Shown here piece after piece: positions 56,630-64,000 of a stretch of 64,000 bases of DNA. Both the position numbers and the translations under genes were made by a program. The stretch is from positions 248,001 to 312,000 of the forward strand of contig JANQPT010000041.1 in NCBI GenBank assembly GCA_028285345.1, given 5' to 3'. A model generated the notes under the pieces. That model saw only the letters and a program-made list of their open reading frames with translations, had not been told where the DNA came from and did no database searches. How positions within the stretch are numbered: the first letter of the stretch is position 1; each line of letters opens with the position of its first letter. The DNA is from Planctomycetales bacterium. GTDB taxonomy: Bacteria; Planctomycetota; Planctomycetia; Planctomycetales; Planctomycetaceae.

Positions 56630-57696
56630 TGCGCGGCCGGCCTTTCCACAGTTTCCAACAATCGATCGATGACCGCGTCGACGGTTACGCCTTCGGCTTC
56701 GGCCCGATAATTGACCAGAATGCGATGCCGCAGCGTGGGGTGAATCAGCGCGCGGATGTCGTCTTCGCTGACGTGCGCGCGGCCCTCAAGCAGCGCCTTG
56801 GCTTTGGCCCCCAACACCAGGTACTGAGCCGCCCGTAACCCCGCTCCCCAGCTAACCCATTCGTTGATGAATTCCGGCGCGCCGTCGGTACCGGAGCGCG
56901 ACGCGGCCGCCAAGCGAACGGCATAGCGGACGACATCCTCCGCAACCGGCACCTTGCGAACGATATCGTGAAACTGCAACACATCCGCCCCCGTAAACAG
57001 CGGCTGAATCGGCTCAGCGGCAACCGTTGTGGTGCGGGTCACAACCGCGACTTCCTCATCCTCTGGCAGATAATCGATCACTATGTTGAACATGAACCGG
57101 TCCAGCTGCGCCTCCGGCAGCGGATAGGTTCCTTCCATTTCAATCGGGTTTTGCGTGGCCAACACAAAAAAAGGTTCTTCCAGCCGGTAGCGCACACCGG
57201 CGGCGGTGACCTGATGTTCCTGCATCGCCTCCAACAGCGCCGCTTGTGTCTTGGGCGGCGTACGGTTGATTTCGTCGGCCAGCAACACGTTTGCGAAAAT
57301 CGGCCCCTTAACGAATTGCAGTGTTCGGTGACCGTGCCCGTCCTCTTCAAGGATTTCCGTCCCCGTAATATCCGCCGGCATGAGATCCGGCGTGAATTGG
57401 ATTCGCTGGAAGCGGAGATCGAAGATCTGGGCGATCGAGTTCACCAACAACGTCTTCGCCAACCCCGGAGCGCCGGTAATCAGACAATGCCCGCCTGAAA
57501 ACAGCCCATACAGCAGTTGATCAATAATCTCCCGCTGCCCGACGATGACCTTGGAGAGTTCGCTGTGAATCAGCTCGCGCGCCTGCGCAATTCGCTCGAC
57601 GGTCTCTTTTTGAGAATCCTGATCTTCTGTTGCAATCGCCAGATGCACGATTCGTCCCCTTATTTGAGTTGAAGGCCGCGGCAAAGCCGTCGGCAT
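56626..57696 (-). CDS. MoxR family AAA+ ATPase
   Basis: A 356-residue ATPase from ATG 57696; GTG 57648 has the better Shine-Dalgarno (AAGGGGA) and is a plausible alternative start. Walker A is GAPGLAKT (75-82), Walker B is LLADEINRTPP (about 136-146), and sensor 1 is LATQNPIEMEGTYPLPEAQLDRFM. A C-terminal lid (WGAGLRAAQYLV) follows. MoxR ATPases act with vWA proteins as chaperone-like machines that mature or remodel complexes. It lies between DUF4159 and DUF58 genes, with coupling to the latter. Confidence 0.95.
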   Translation of the reverse strand: MPTALPRPSTQIRGRIVHLAIATEDQDSQKETVERIAQARELIHSELSKVIVGQREIIDQLLYGLFSGGHCLITGAPGLAKTLLVNSIAQIFDLRFQRIQFTPDLMPADITGTEILEEDGHGHRTLQFVKGPIFANVLLADEINRTPPKTQAALLEAMQEHQVTAAGVRYRLEEPFFVLATQNPIEMEGTYPLPEAQLDRFMFNIVIDYLPEDEEVAVVTRTTTVAAEPIQPLFTGADVLQFHDIVRKVPVAEDVVRYAVRLAAASRSGTDGAPEFINEWVSWGAGLRAAQYLVLGAKAKALLEGRAHVSEDDIRALIHPTLRHRILVNYRAEAEGVTVDAVIDRLLETVERPAAQ

Positions 57697-57706
57697 GGTG
57701 ATTCGA

Positions 57707-58549
57707 TCAGTGGGTCATGGCATAAAACACAATGTTGATGCCCATGGGATACGCCTTCTTCTCTGAGAACTCATGGAAGTACCACTCGTCCTCCCCTTCA
57801 CGCTCCCAGCCGTCGCCCAGGTCGGTGTTGTGACAGATAAAGACCACCATCCGGTCGTTGTCGTCGTAAATCGCCCGATAGTGCACTTCGCGCGTATCGC
57901 GTCCCCGTTCCCAGGTGATCACCTGGCCGCCGCGCCGCCCCGCTGCATGGATACTGGGAACTTGCGGCCGCTCCTTGAGGTCGTAAACGCAATGAAAGAT
58001 GGGATGTTCCAACGGAACGTCTTGCGGTTCACGGTCGGGAAAAACCCGCTTGATCTCGTGATAAAAGGTGTCCCATTCGTAATCGCCCCAGAAGTCGTCG
58101 ACCATCAAGAAGCCGCCGTTGAGCAGATACTTCCGCAGCGCAACGACTTCGTCCTCTTCAAAGTACAAGTCGCCCGGCTCGATCATGTACAGAAACGGAT
58201 AATCGAACAGTTCTTCGTCGGTGAGCCGCAACACCTTGCCGTTGGGATCGACTTTCATCGACGTCAACTGCTGCAGCCGGAACGAAAAATTCAAATCGCT
58301 GTCGGGGTAATCGGTCCGCCACTTGCCCCAGCGGCCGTAGGAGCCGTACCGCACGCGCACAAAAGTAAACACGTCGTCGGCAAACTGCTCGTCGTTCTTC
58401 CAGTTGGGAACTCCGCCGCGGCCACGATCCTCCCAACGATCCCGCCGGCCTCGCCTGCGAAAAGACCGGTCGCGCTGGCCGAGTGAAATCTGGGCCAAAA
58501 TCGTCACCGCTAAAGCAATGACTACGAGCACCGACCAACGTTTCACCAT
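57707..58549 (-). CDS. DUF4159 domain exported protein
   Basis: A 280-residue protein. ATG 58549 has an AAGGAG Shine-Dalgarno at proper spacing; an adjacent GTG at 58552 is in frame. It starts with a signal peptide (MVKRWSVLVVIALAVTILAQ), then a basic Arg/Gly-rich segment. The DUF4159 domain (about 55-280) contains FVRVRYGSYGRW, LLNGGFLMVDDFWGDYEW and FICHNTDLGDGWE. The fold resembles GATase-like/flavodoxin-type modules. It is the first gene of the MoxR operon, with 10 bases before MoxR, and the 164-base region upstream contains a nested palindrome. Confidence 0.9.
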   Translation of the reverse strand: MVKRWSVLVVIALAVTILAQISLGQRDRSFRRRGRRDRWEDRGRGGVPNWKNDEQFADDVFTFVRVRYGSYGRWGKWRTDYPDSDLNFSFRLQQLTSMKVDPNGKVLRLTDEELFDYPFLYMIEPGDLYFEEDEVVALRKYLLNGGFLMVDDFWGDYEWDTFYHEIKRVFPDREPQDVPLEHPIFHCVYDLKERPQVPSIHAAGRRGGQVITWERGRDTREVHYRAIYDDNDRMVVFICHNTDLGDGWEREGEDEWYFHEFSEKKAYPMGINIVFYAMTH

Positions 58550-58619
58550 CACCGCTCCTTGTTTGATCGCGGAGGATTCAACTTCTTAGTGCTTTGTCGC
58601 GTACTAATTATACGGTTGC

Positions 58620-58691
58620 GTGCCACTGGCTTCGCCAGTGCTTTGTAAGGATTTCAGGAATTTACCTATGCACTAGCAAAGCCAGAGGCAC
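58620..58691. repeat. Nested palindromic repeat between the TPR-peptidase and DUF4159 genes
   Basis: The left arm (58620-58641) and right arm (58670-58691) are 22-base inverted copies with 19 matches, separated by 28 bases. The left arm itself contains CACTGGC-ttc-GCCAGTG, a perfect 7-base hairpin; the right arm has a degenerate version. This looks like a REP/BIME-type element. It lies just before the operon's promoter region and could terminate or stabilise the upstream transcript. Confidence 0.75.
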
Positions 58692-58716
58692 ACAAATCAT
58701 TTGATTGAACAAGCAC

Positions 58717-61311
58717 TTAGTTCGCTTCCCGCTTCGTTTCCTCCTCTGTGCGATGAATCTTCAACAACAAACGATGCGCTTCCCGATACCGAGGCGCCGC
58801 TTCCAGCGCCCGTAACAAATGTGTTTTCGCAGCGCGGGGATTCTCCGTCTGCAAGATTCGTGCCAGCTGGTAATGCGCCTCAGTGGCGCGGTGTGCATCG
58901 AGCCGCACCACCGCCTGATAGGCTTCCGCCGCCGCCGGAACCTGACCCAGTTCACCAGAGGCCCGCGCGAGCATCGCATGCGGCGCCGCATGCAACGGAT
59001 TGATTGCCAGCAGCCGCTCCGCATTCGTCCGCACCGCGGCCCAATTCCTATTCTGCGCAGCAAGCTCCAGCAATCTCTCGTACGCATCGACGGCATCGGC
59101 GCTCAACGACGCCCAACGCTCCAAGACCTCAGTCTCCTGGTCGACTTCACCCAATTCGCGATGCACCCGAGCCAACATGGCGTAGGCGTTGCCGCTGCCG
59201 ACGTGCTCGGGATAAAGGCCGATCAATCTCTGCAGCGGCTGCTTTGCCGCCTGCCAATGCTTCGCGGCCAGCAGTTCGCGGCAGTGGCGGGCCAGCACTT
59301 GAATATTGTTCGATTTCAGCGGATCCGTGTGGGCGATTTGCAACAACTTCTGTTCGTTCTTCTGCGGTTCGCTCCAATCCGCGTCGGGGGCCAACGCCTC
59401 GGCCCGCGCTCGAGCAAACATGGCGAAATCGCGTTCCAGCGCCGCCAATCCATTCGTCCGCCGCTCCAGCGACACATTAATCGGCATCCCGGCACCCAAA
59501 TCGGCCAAGATTTCCCGTAGCACATCGAAGCCGAATGTCTCGATCAGGTACTCCACCACCAGCGACGACTGATAGTAGGCGAACTGCAAATGCGCACCGC
59601 TGGGAGGAGACGAAAACGCGCTACTCAGTTCGCTGACCGGCGTGAAATCGCCGCCGAGAATCCACTTCCGATACTGCGGCGTCATCGACTGCCCCCAGCG
59701 GGAATCGGCTTGCTGCTCTTCGTAAACCGAGATCCCCTCGCTCAGCCAGCGGGGCATTTTGTTGTGTGTGAGATTGAGTGTGACTGTATGGCAGAATTCA
59801 TGCCACAGCACCGATTCCCAATTGGTCGGATTTCCCGCCTGAGTGGCCGGGCTGTTGGCGGTGATCACATTGCCAAAGCATACCCCCAGAAAACCGGCTC
59901 CACCCGGCATCCCAAACGTGCGGACGGCAAAATCGGACTGGTCCGCAAAAATCTCCACGATGATCGGTTGCGACGGTGTCCAGTGATACTTCACGCAGAG
60001 CGACTCTTTGGCCCGCTGCAACAGCGCCAAGACCCGCCGTCCATAGATCTCCGCCTCCCGCGCCTCCATCCGCACAATGAAATCGTCATCTTCCAACGTG
60101 CGGTATTTGCTGATGTTCTCTTGCAGCGTCACCAGATTAAAGCTCACGACATCGTAGCCGTCCCGTTCAAAACCGCGACGGGCCAATTGCCACCCCTCCT
60201 CCTCTTCGCCCAGCCGCAAGAGATCCTGTGCCAACTGAATCGTCGCCGGAGTGAAGTCGGCATCCTGTTCCAAGGCGCGACGTTGATAAGCCGCCCCTTC
60301 ACGGAAGCGATAATTTCGCGAGAGCTTGCGACCGATCAAATGATCAACGTCGGCGAGTCGGTTCGACCGCCCGCGGGCGGCGCCCCGAAACACCTGTTCC
60401 CCTTTAGGATCGGCCGCATAGTGTGCAAGCAGCGCCCGATAAGCCCACGCCTCGCGCTGGCGAGGATTGACCTCAAGCACCGATTTCAAAACGGCTTCCG
60501 CTTTCACGTAACGTTCGGCGTCGATCAGTTGTTCGGCCGTCAGCAGCAGGCTCGGAACGTGTCGTGGATTGATCTCCAAAGCCCGTTTCAAAGCCGCCTC
60601 CGCAGCCTTTCCGTCACCCGAAACCAATGCTCGCGCCAAGCCGTATTGCACCTCCGGATTGTTGGGGAATTCCTTCGCCGCGGCGCGAAATTCTTCCGCC
60701 GCAAGGGCGTCGTCATGCTTTCGCAATGCGAGACGTCCGATGGCCAAGTAAGCGTCCACGCGATCGGGAGCTTCTTTCTTCGCCCGATCATAGAAGTTGA
60801 GCAACACGTCGCGCGGCTCGGCCCGCAACAGCAATAGCGCATCGCCGGCCGCAATCAGGTTTGCGGAATCTGTGTACCGCCACGGCGTGCGCCGCAGCCG
60901 CTGATCAATCTCGGCCAGCTGCGCGGAGGCGATTTCATCATGACCCAGCAGCCGTGAGATTCGATGATTCAACAATCGCAGGCGAATGCTCCACGGATAG
61001 CGCGCGACCGCTGAAGCATTGTCGCCGGCAGCTTGATCAAGTTGTCCCAGCACCAGTTGCGATCGAGTGAGCAGAACCTCCCATTCTTCCCCCAAACGCC
61101 CGTACCGCCGATTACTGAGAGATTTCTGTGCGGCGGCGAGACATTGTTCGTAGTCACCGGCTTTGAACAGTCGCTGCGCGTCATCGATGTCGCCGCAGCG
61201 CGCCGTTGATGCGCAAAAAGTGAGCAGTGCGGTCAGCGCAACCAGGAATCGAAGGGGAAACATGAGCAGCGCGGTGCAGCAACGAGAGGAGTGACGAAGG
61301 GAATCACGCAT
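58717..61311 (-). CDS. Exported TPR protein with gluzincin (peptidase MA-like) domain
   Basis: An 864-residue protein. ATG 61311 is supported by GGGAGG about seven bases upstream; later ATG 61263 lies inside the signal peptide. Residues 16-40 are a signal peptide (FPLRFLVALTALLTFC). TPRs at about 45-400 flank a metallopeptidase domain with HEFCH at 504-508 and WLSEGISVYEE, the likely third ligand. More TPRs follow to the C-terminus. Layout parallels the protein at 19785-22679, so they are paralogues. It is directly upstream of the MoxR operon and divergent from the chorismate mutase gene. Confidence 0.85.
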   Translation of the reverse strand: MRDSLRHSSRCCTALLMFPLRFLVALTALLTFCASTARCGDIDDAQRLFKAGDYEQCLAAAQKSLSNRRYGRLGEEWEVLLTRSQLVLGQLDQAAGDNASAVARYPWSIRLRLLNHRISRLLGHDEIASAQLAEIDQRLRRTPWRYTDSANLIAAGDALLLLRAEPRDVLLNFYDRAKKEAPDRVDAYLAIGRLALRKHDDALAAEEFRAAAKEFPNNPEVQYGLARALVSGDGKAAEAALKRALEINPRHVPSLLLTAEQLIDAERYVKAEAVLKSVLEVNPRQREAWAYRALLAHYAADPKGEQVFRGAARGRSNRLADVDHLIGRKLSRNYRFREGAAYQRRALEQDADFTPATIQLAQDLLRLGEEEEGWQLARRGFERDGYDVVSFNLVTLQENISKYRTLEDDDFIVRMEAREAEIYGRRVLALLQRAKESLCVKYHWTPSQPIIVEIFADQSDFAVRTFGMPGGAGFLGVCFGNVITANSPATQAGNPTNWESVLWHEFCHTVTLNLTHNKMPRWLSEGISVYEEQQADSRWGQSMTPQYRKWILGGDFTPVSELSSAFSSPPSGAHLQFAYYQSSLVVEYLIETFGFDVLREILADLGAGMPINVSLERRTNGLAALERDFAMFARARAEALAPDADWSEPQKNEQKLLQIAHTDPLKSNNIQVLARHCRELLAAKHWQAAKQPLQRLIGLYPEHVGSGNAYAMLARVHRELGEVDQETEVLERWASLSADAVDAYERLLELAAQNRNWAAVRTNAERLLAINPLHAAPHAMLARASGELGQVPAAAEAYQAVVRLDAHRATEAHYQLARILQTENPRAAKTHLLRALEAAPRYREAHRLLLKIHRTEEETKREAN

Positions 61312-61614
61312 AGGCACCCTCCCTGGGCGACGACTCAGCGAAGAGGCTGACTTTCGCCCCGCACACTGTGCCGACCACATCCTGCGGTTGGGGAACAAAT
61401 CAATCTTTGAGCTATTACTTCAGCTGATCAAACGTTAGCCGAATTTTGAGATGGAAGCAAGAACAATACCAATCGGCGACGAAATGCGAGATCGGTCGCG
61501 CACATGCCGTTGAACTTTCGTGCCCAAGAGATTGCCTGCGCATACAGTTTGTGCCATACTCGAAGTTTAGGCGGAACTCTTCTGACTGCCTCAGTTTTGA
61601 TCAATGGATACAAC
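61312..61614. other. Divergent intergenic region
   Basis: These 303 bases separate the TPR-peptidase and chorismate mutase genes. The upstream in-frame part of both frames was rejected on start-site evidence. A promoter candidate for the chorismate mutase gene is annotated separately. A GGGAGG Shine-Dalgarno of the minus-strand gene sits at the left edge. Confidence 0.5.
61532..61560 (+). promoter_or_regulatory. Possible sigma-70-type promoter for chorismate mutase gene
   Basis: TTGCCT at 61532-61537 and CATACT at 61555-61560 are each 4/6 to consensus with an ideal 17-base spacer. The -10 element ends 55 bases before the ATG at 61615. Confidence 0.35.
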
Positions 61615-61986
61615 ATGCCCGTGCGCGGAATTCGCGGCGCGACGACGGTCGACACCGACACTCCCGAACAGATTCGCGCCGCTACGCGGGAATTGCTGGA
61701 AGCGGTTCTCGCAGCAAACGACATCGAGAGTTTCGACGATTTGGCGTCGGTCTTTTTGACCACGACGACAGATTTAACCTCCGCCTTCCCGGCAGAAGCG
61801 GCTCGCGAAATGGGAATGGACCTCGTCCCGCTGTTGTGTGCTTCCGAGATCGCGGTACCCGGCGCCATGCCGCGCTGCGTACGCGTGTTGCTGCACATCA
61901 ACACCGACCGACCGCAGCGGGACCTCTCCCACGTCTATCTTCGAGATGCACGCAATCTGCGACCGGACGTGAAAAGCGCTCAGTAA
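61615..61986 (+). CDS. aroH: Chorismate mutase, AroH class
   Basis: A 123-residue trimeric-type mutase that converts chorismate to prephenate for Phe/Tyr synthesis. ATG 61615 (MPVRGIRGATT) fits the normal family start; a frame open from 61504 adds non-family residues. All active-site residues known from the Bacillus enzyme align: Arg7, the Arg of AARE, Cys and Glu in LCASEIAVPG, Arg in CVRVLL, Tyr in HVYL and Arg in NLRPD. It is monofunctional and cytoplasmic. No other aromatic biosynthesis gene is in the window. It converges with the lipoprotein gene at 61994 with seven bases between. Confidence 0.95.
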   Translation: MPVRGIRGATTVDTDTPEQIRAATRELLEAVLAANDIESFDDLASVFLTTTTDLTSAFPAEAAREMGMDLVPLLCASEIAVPGAMPRCVRVLLHINTDRPQRDLSHVYLRDARNLRPDVKSAQ

Positions 61987-61993
61987 ACTGCGT

Positions 61994-62812
61994 CTATCGC
62001 TCTTGCCGGGGAGAGATTTCGCCCACGAGCGCTTCTTTGGCATCCCACCGGATTTGTTCATCGGAACCGCTTTCGGGCAGTTCGTCAAACGGAATGCCCC
62101 GGTCCTGCATCACATTGGTCAACTCCGCCAGCGGGTCGCCCTTTAGATCCCCCGGGAAGACCTTGTCCAGCCACTCACGATGCTCACGCACCAGCAAGAG
62201 GTTTTCCGGCGGAACCTTGAGCAGCACGCGTGCGCGGTTGACCACTGTAATCCACGCGGCACGCGACAAGACTTCGTGCGCCAGCTCATCCGACAGTGAC
62301 GAGAACGCTGTCTGGTCGGCTTCCAGTTCCTTGACCTGTTTCTGGCCCTTCTCGATCACTTCGGCCAAGTCGATCTTCGCATCCACGGCATCTGCGCTGA
62401 GTGCCGCCCCGATGGTCAACGTGAGTCCCACAAACTGTTCCGGCGTCATTCGCTCCCGCCGCAATGCCCGCAGCAATTCGCGGCTCTTGGGCATCTGCCG
62501 CGTGAGATCCTCCACCGACCATCGTTCTTCAAAATTGTCGTTTTCCTGGCGCACCAAGTCCTGAATCGGCAGCGTTCGTTCTTGTGTCCAGTGTGGACGC
62601 GGCAGAAGCGTCGAAGGCAACGCCGGGACAACTTGCTCCGGAAGGCTGTTGATGATCGACTTGTACGACTCAAACTCTGCCGGCGAGACTTTCTCTTCGA
62701 TACGCTTAACATCCCGCACCTGCAGTTCTTCGCCACAGCCAACCACAGCGCACAGACAGACCATCGCAGCAATAGCAACGTACAACGGCCTGATGTTGAG
62801 GAAGTGATCCAT
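61994..62812 (-). CDS. Lipoprotein of unknown function
   Basis: A 272-residue protein. A signal peptide (LYVAIAAMVCLCAVVGCGEE) ends in a lipobox VVGC. The mature protein is helical and charged, with a region at about 60-190 rich in Leu/Glu/Arg and the segment ELEADQTAFSSLSDELAHEV, but without catalytic motifs. It converges with the aroH gene and is followed on the same strand by a polytopic membrane protein, separated by 246 bases. Function unknown. Confidence 0.7.
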   Translation of the reverse strand: MDHFLNIRPLYVAIAAMVCLCAVVGCGEELQVRDVKRIEEKVSPAEFESYKSIINSLPEQVVPALPSTLLPRPHWTQERTLPIQDLVRQENDNFEERWSVEDLTRQMPKSRELLRALRRERMTPEQFVGLTLTIGAALSADAVDAKIDLAEVIEKGQKQVKELEADQTAFSSLSDELAHEVLSRAAWITVVNRARVLLKVPPENLLLVREHREWLDKVFPGDLKGDPLAELTNVMQDRGIPFDELPESGSDEQIRWDAKEALVGEISPRQER

Positions 62813-63058
62813 TACCTGTTCCCGATTCTTTCGACAACCGTCTGTCGGCCGACGACTCTTGCCGGAGCACGGCCCATAAGTCGATATCGGCGATTGACGC
62901 CCGCATCAAAACTGCCAGATTTGGTTGCAACACCTGAGACGATCCGTGACGCCGCGCGTTGCCAATTCTCTCGACAATTCCAACTTGGGGAGTGATTCCT
63001 GTTGTGACGTGTCGCTCAGTATTGCGTGTTGCGCAATTAGTCTCGGCGACACAACGGA

Positions 63059-64000
63059 TCAGTGCGGGATATGAAATCCATGCACGCGCATCACCATCGC
63101 GAGAGAGACTGCGAATTGCAGGACCAGCGTGCATGTCCACCGCACCGAATCTCCTGTCGGCTCTCGATTCGCCCGATTGGCAAAACAGCCCGACGCCAAC
63201 AGCAGAAGCCACGGCATCAGCAAAATCCACAGACGGGCGACTTCCCCCATATTCTTGCCGCTCAGCCAGAGTAATCCCCAGATGACCAGACACGACCAGA
63301 GTGTTCCCGCTCCACGAGAACGGGAATCTGTGGCGGCAATCTTCCAAGCGCCCCACAACGCCGCGATTGCCACGGGAATCCCTGCAGCGATGCAGAACTC
63401 TACAGGGTTCACCAACAGCCACTTCCAATACGTACGGGTGTACTGCTCGTAGAAGCCGGCGTGGTTTCGATAATTCCAAATCCAGATCGACACGAGATTG
63501 ATACCCCTGATCCACCACACCGCAAAGAACGGGATCAGGAACCCGGATCCCGCCCAACCCTTGGCGAACAGCAGCTTCGCGAGCGCATTCGGAACCCGTT
63601 CGTCAGGCCGACAACACCAACCCCGCCAAACGGTCACGCCCGCCACGCAGAGCGCGACCGGGATCAACGCCAAACTGCAACACAGCCCCGCAAACAGCAC
63701 GGCGCCCGCACAAAAACAACGCCAAGCCGAGCGTTGTTCCCAACCGCCCAGCCAAAATAGATAGAACAGCATTCCAATCAGCGGATAGAGCACGTCCGAC
63801 TTGGGGAGAAACAGCGCCAGCGCCGGCACCAGCGGCCACAGCGCAGCGGTCCTCCATGCTGTCTCCCGCAAATAATCCCGCGACAAGGTCAGGTACAGCG
63901 GAATCACGGTCCCGGCAGCCGCCAATTGTGTCAGCAGCGCCGCCAGCCAGAGGGCCGCGCGATGTTCCGGCAGAAGGGCTGTCGGTCGGCCCCGCTGATT
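63059..64000 (-). CDS. Polytopic membrane protein, 5' end truncated by window edge
   Basis: The minus-strand frame is open from 63059 through the right edge of the window, so the gene starts outside. The visible part has about seven or eight hydrophobic segments with Trp/Arg-rich loops. The pattern of long helices with short loops (LWPLVPALALFLPKSDVLYP; YWKWLLVNPVEFCIAAGIP) resembles GT-C type glycosyltransferases or oligosaccharide-modifying enzymes, but no catalytic DE/DD motif is visible in this part. A family assignment needs the missing N-terminus. Confidence 0.65.
   Translation of the reverse strand, partial: NQRGRPTALLPEHRAALWLAALLTQLAAAGTVIPLYLTLSRDYLRETAWRTAALWPLVPALALFLPKSDVLYPLIGMLFYLFWLGGWEQRSAWRCFCAGAVLFAGLCCSLALIPVALCVAGVTVWRGWCCRPDERVPNALAKLLFAKGWAGSGFLIPFFAVWWIRGINLVSIWIWNYRNHAGFYEQYTRTYWKWLLVNPVEFCIAAGIPVAIAALWGAWKIAATDSRSRGAGTLWSCLVIWGLLWLSGKNMGEVARLWILLMPWLLLLASGCFANRANREPTGDSVRWTCTLVLQFAVSLAMVMRVHGFHIPH

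Noticed and set aside
59590..60837. Long plus-strand open frame of 415 codons
   Set aside because: It lies wholly within the minus-strand TPR-peptidase gene, lacks domain-like sequence, and is an expected shadow of GC-rich coding DNA.
62706..63557. Minus-strand open frame of 283 codons
   Set aside because: It conflicts with the lipoprotein N-terminus and the polytopic membrane protein; its sequence is basic and low in hydrophobic pattern, unlike a real gene.

Overview
The window looks like chromosomal DNA of a planctomycete, probably order Planctomycetales. The evidence is GC-rich coding DNA interrupted by AT-rich intergenic repeats, two tandem Tat-exported DUF1501 proteins, creatininase, Gfo/Idh and sugar-isomerase-like enzymes, several very long TPR proteins, excisionase-type HTH domains fused to unusual partners, and a MoxR/DUF58/BatA/DUF4159 cluster. 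The genus is not determined. I saw no rRNA, tRNA, CRISPR array, transposase or phage gene.

Layout. 1-9 kb holds an exported hypothetical protein, a Gfo/Idh oxidoreductase, a DAACS carboxylate/amino-acid symporter with an enlarged external loop, a GAF-SpoIIE phosphatase, a YHS-like exported protein, a membrane-anchored SNase, a small zinc-ribbon-like protein and an HTH-EIIA protein. 9-19.5 kb holds a degenerate alpha/beta hydrolase beside a BshB1-like deacetylase, a PP2C phosphatase, a Wza/Wzz-like export pair, a creatininase, a MutY-type glycosylase with substituted catalytic and recognition residues, a methyltransferase pair and a UspA protein. 19.5-30.7 kb holds a TPR-metallopeptidase, a MazG-like protein, a large membrane protein with an ABC ATPase, RNase PH, a membrane-tethered HTH protein with acidic repeats, and an OmpA lipoprotein. 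30.8-46.4 kb holds a glycosyltransferase, a putative secreted hydrolase, a BON protein, a metallopeptidase lipoprotein, a TIM-barrel isomerase, a methyltransferase, a 1148-residue TPR membrane protein, the DUF1501 pair, a class V aminotransferase and a PEBP protein.

46.5-58.6 kb is a compact minus-strand operon of seven genes, read from high to low coordinates: DUF4159, MoxR AAA ATPase, DUF58, BatA/vWA, a 1215-residue membrane coiled-coil protein, a vWA membrane protein, and a small exported caspase/legumain-like protein. Most junctions are 4-nt overlaps or gaps of about 10 nt or less. A TPR-metallopeptidase gene lies just upstream, separated by a nested palindromic repeat. This operon is the strongest candidate for an under-described system: a MoxR/vWA chaperone-like machine at the membrane with a putative cysteine protease as its last component. 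The window ends with an AroH chorismate mutase, a lipoprotein and a truncated polytopic membrane protein.

Calls rest on motifs and composition read by eye. Starts were moved to internal ATG/GTG codons where a Shine-Dalgarno sequence, signal peptide or family alignment favoured it.
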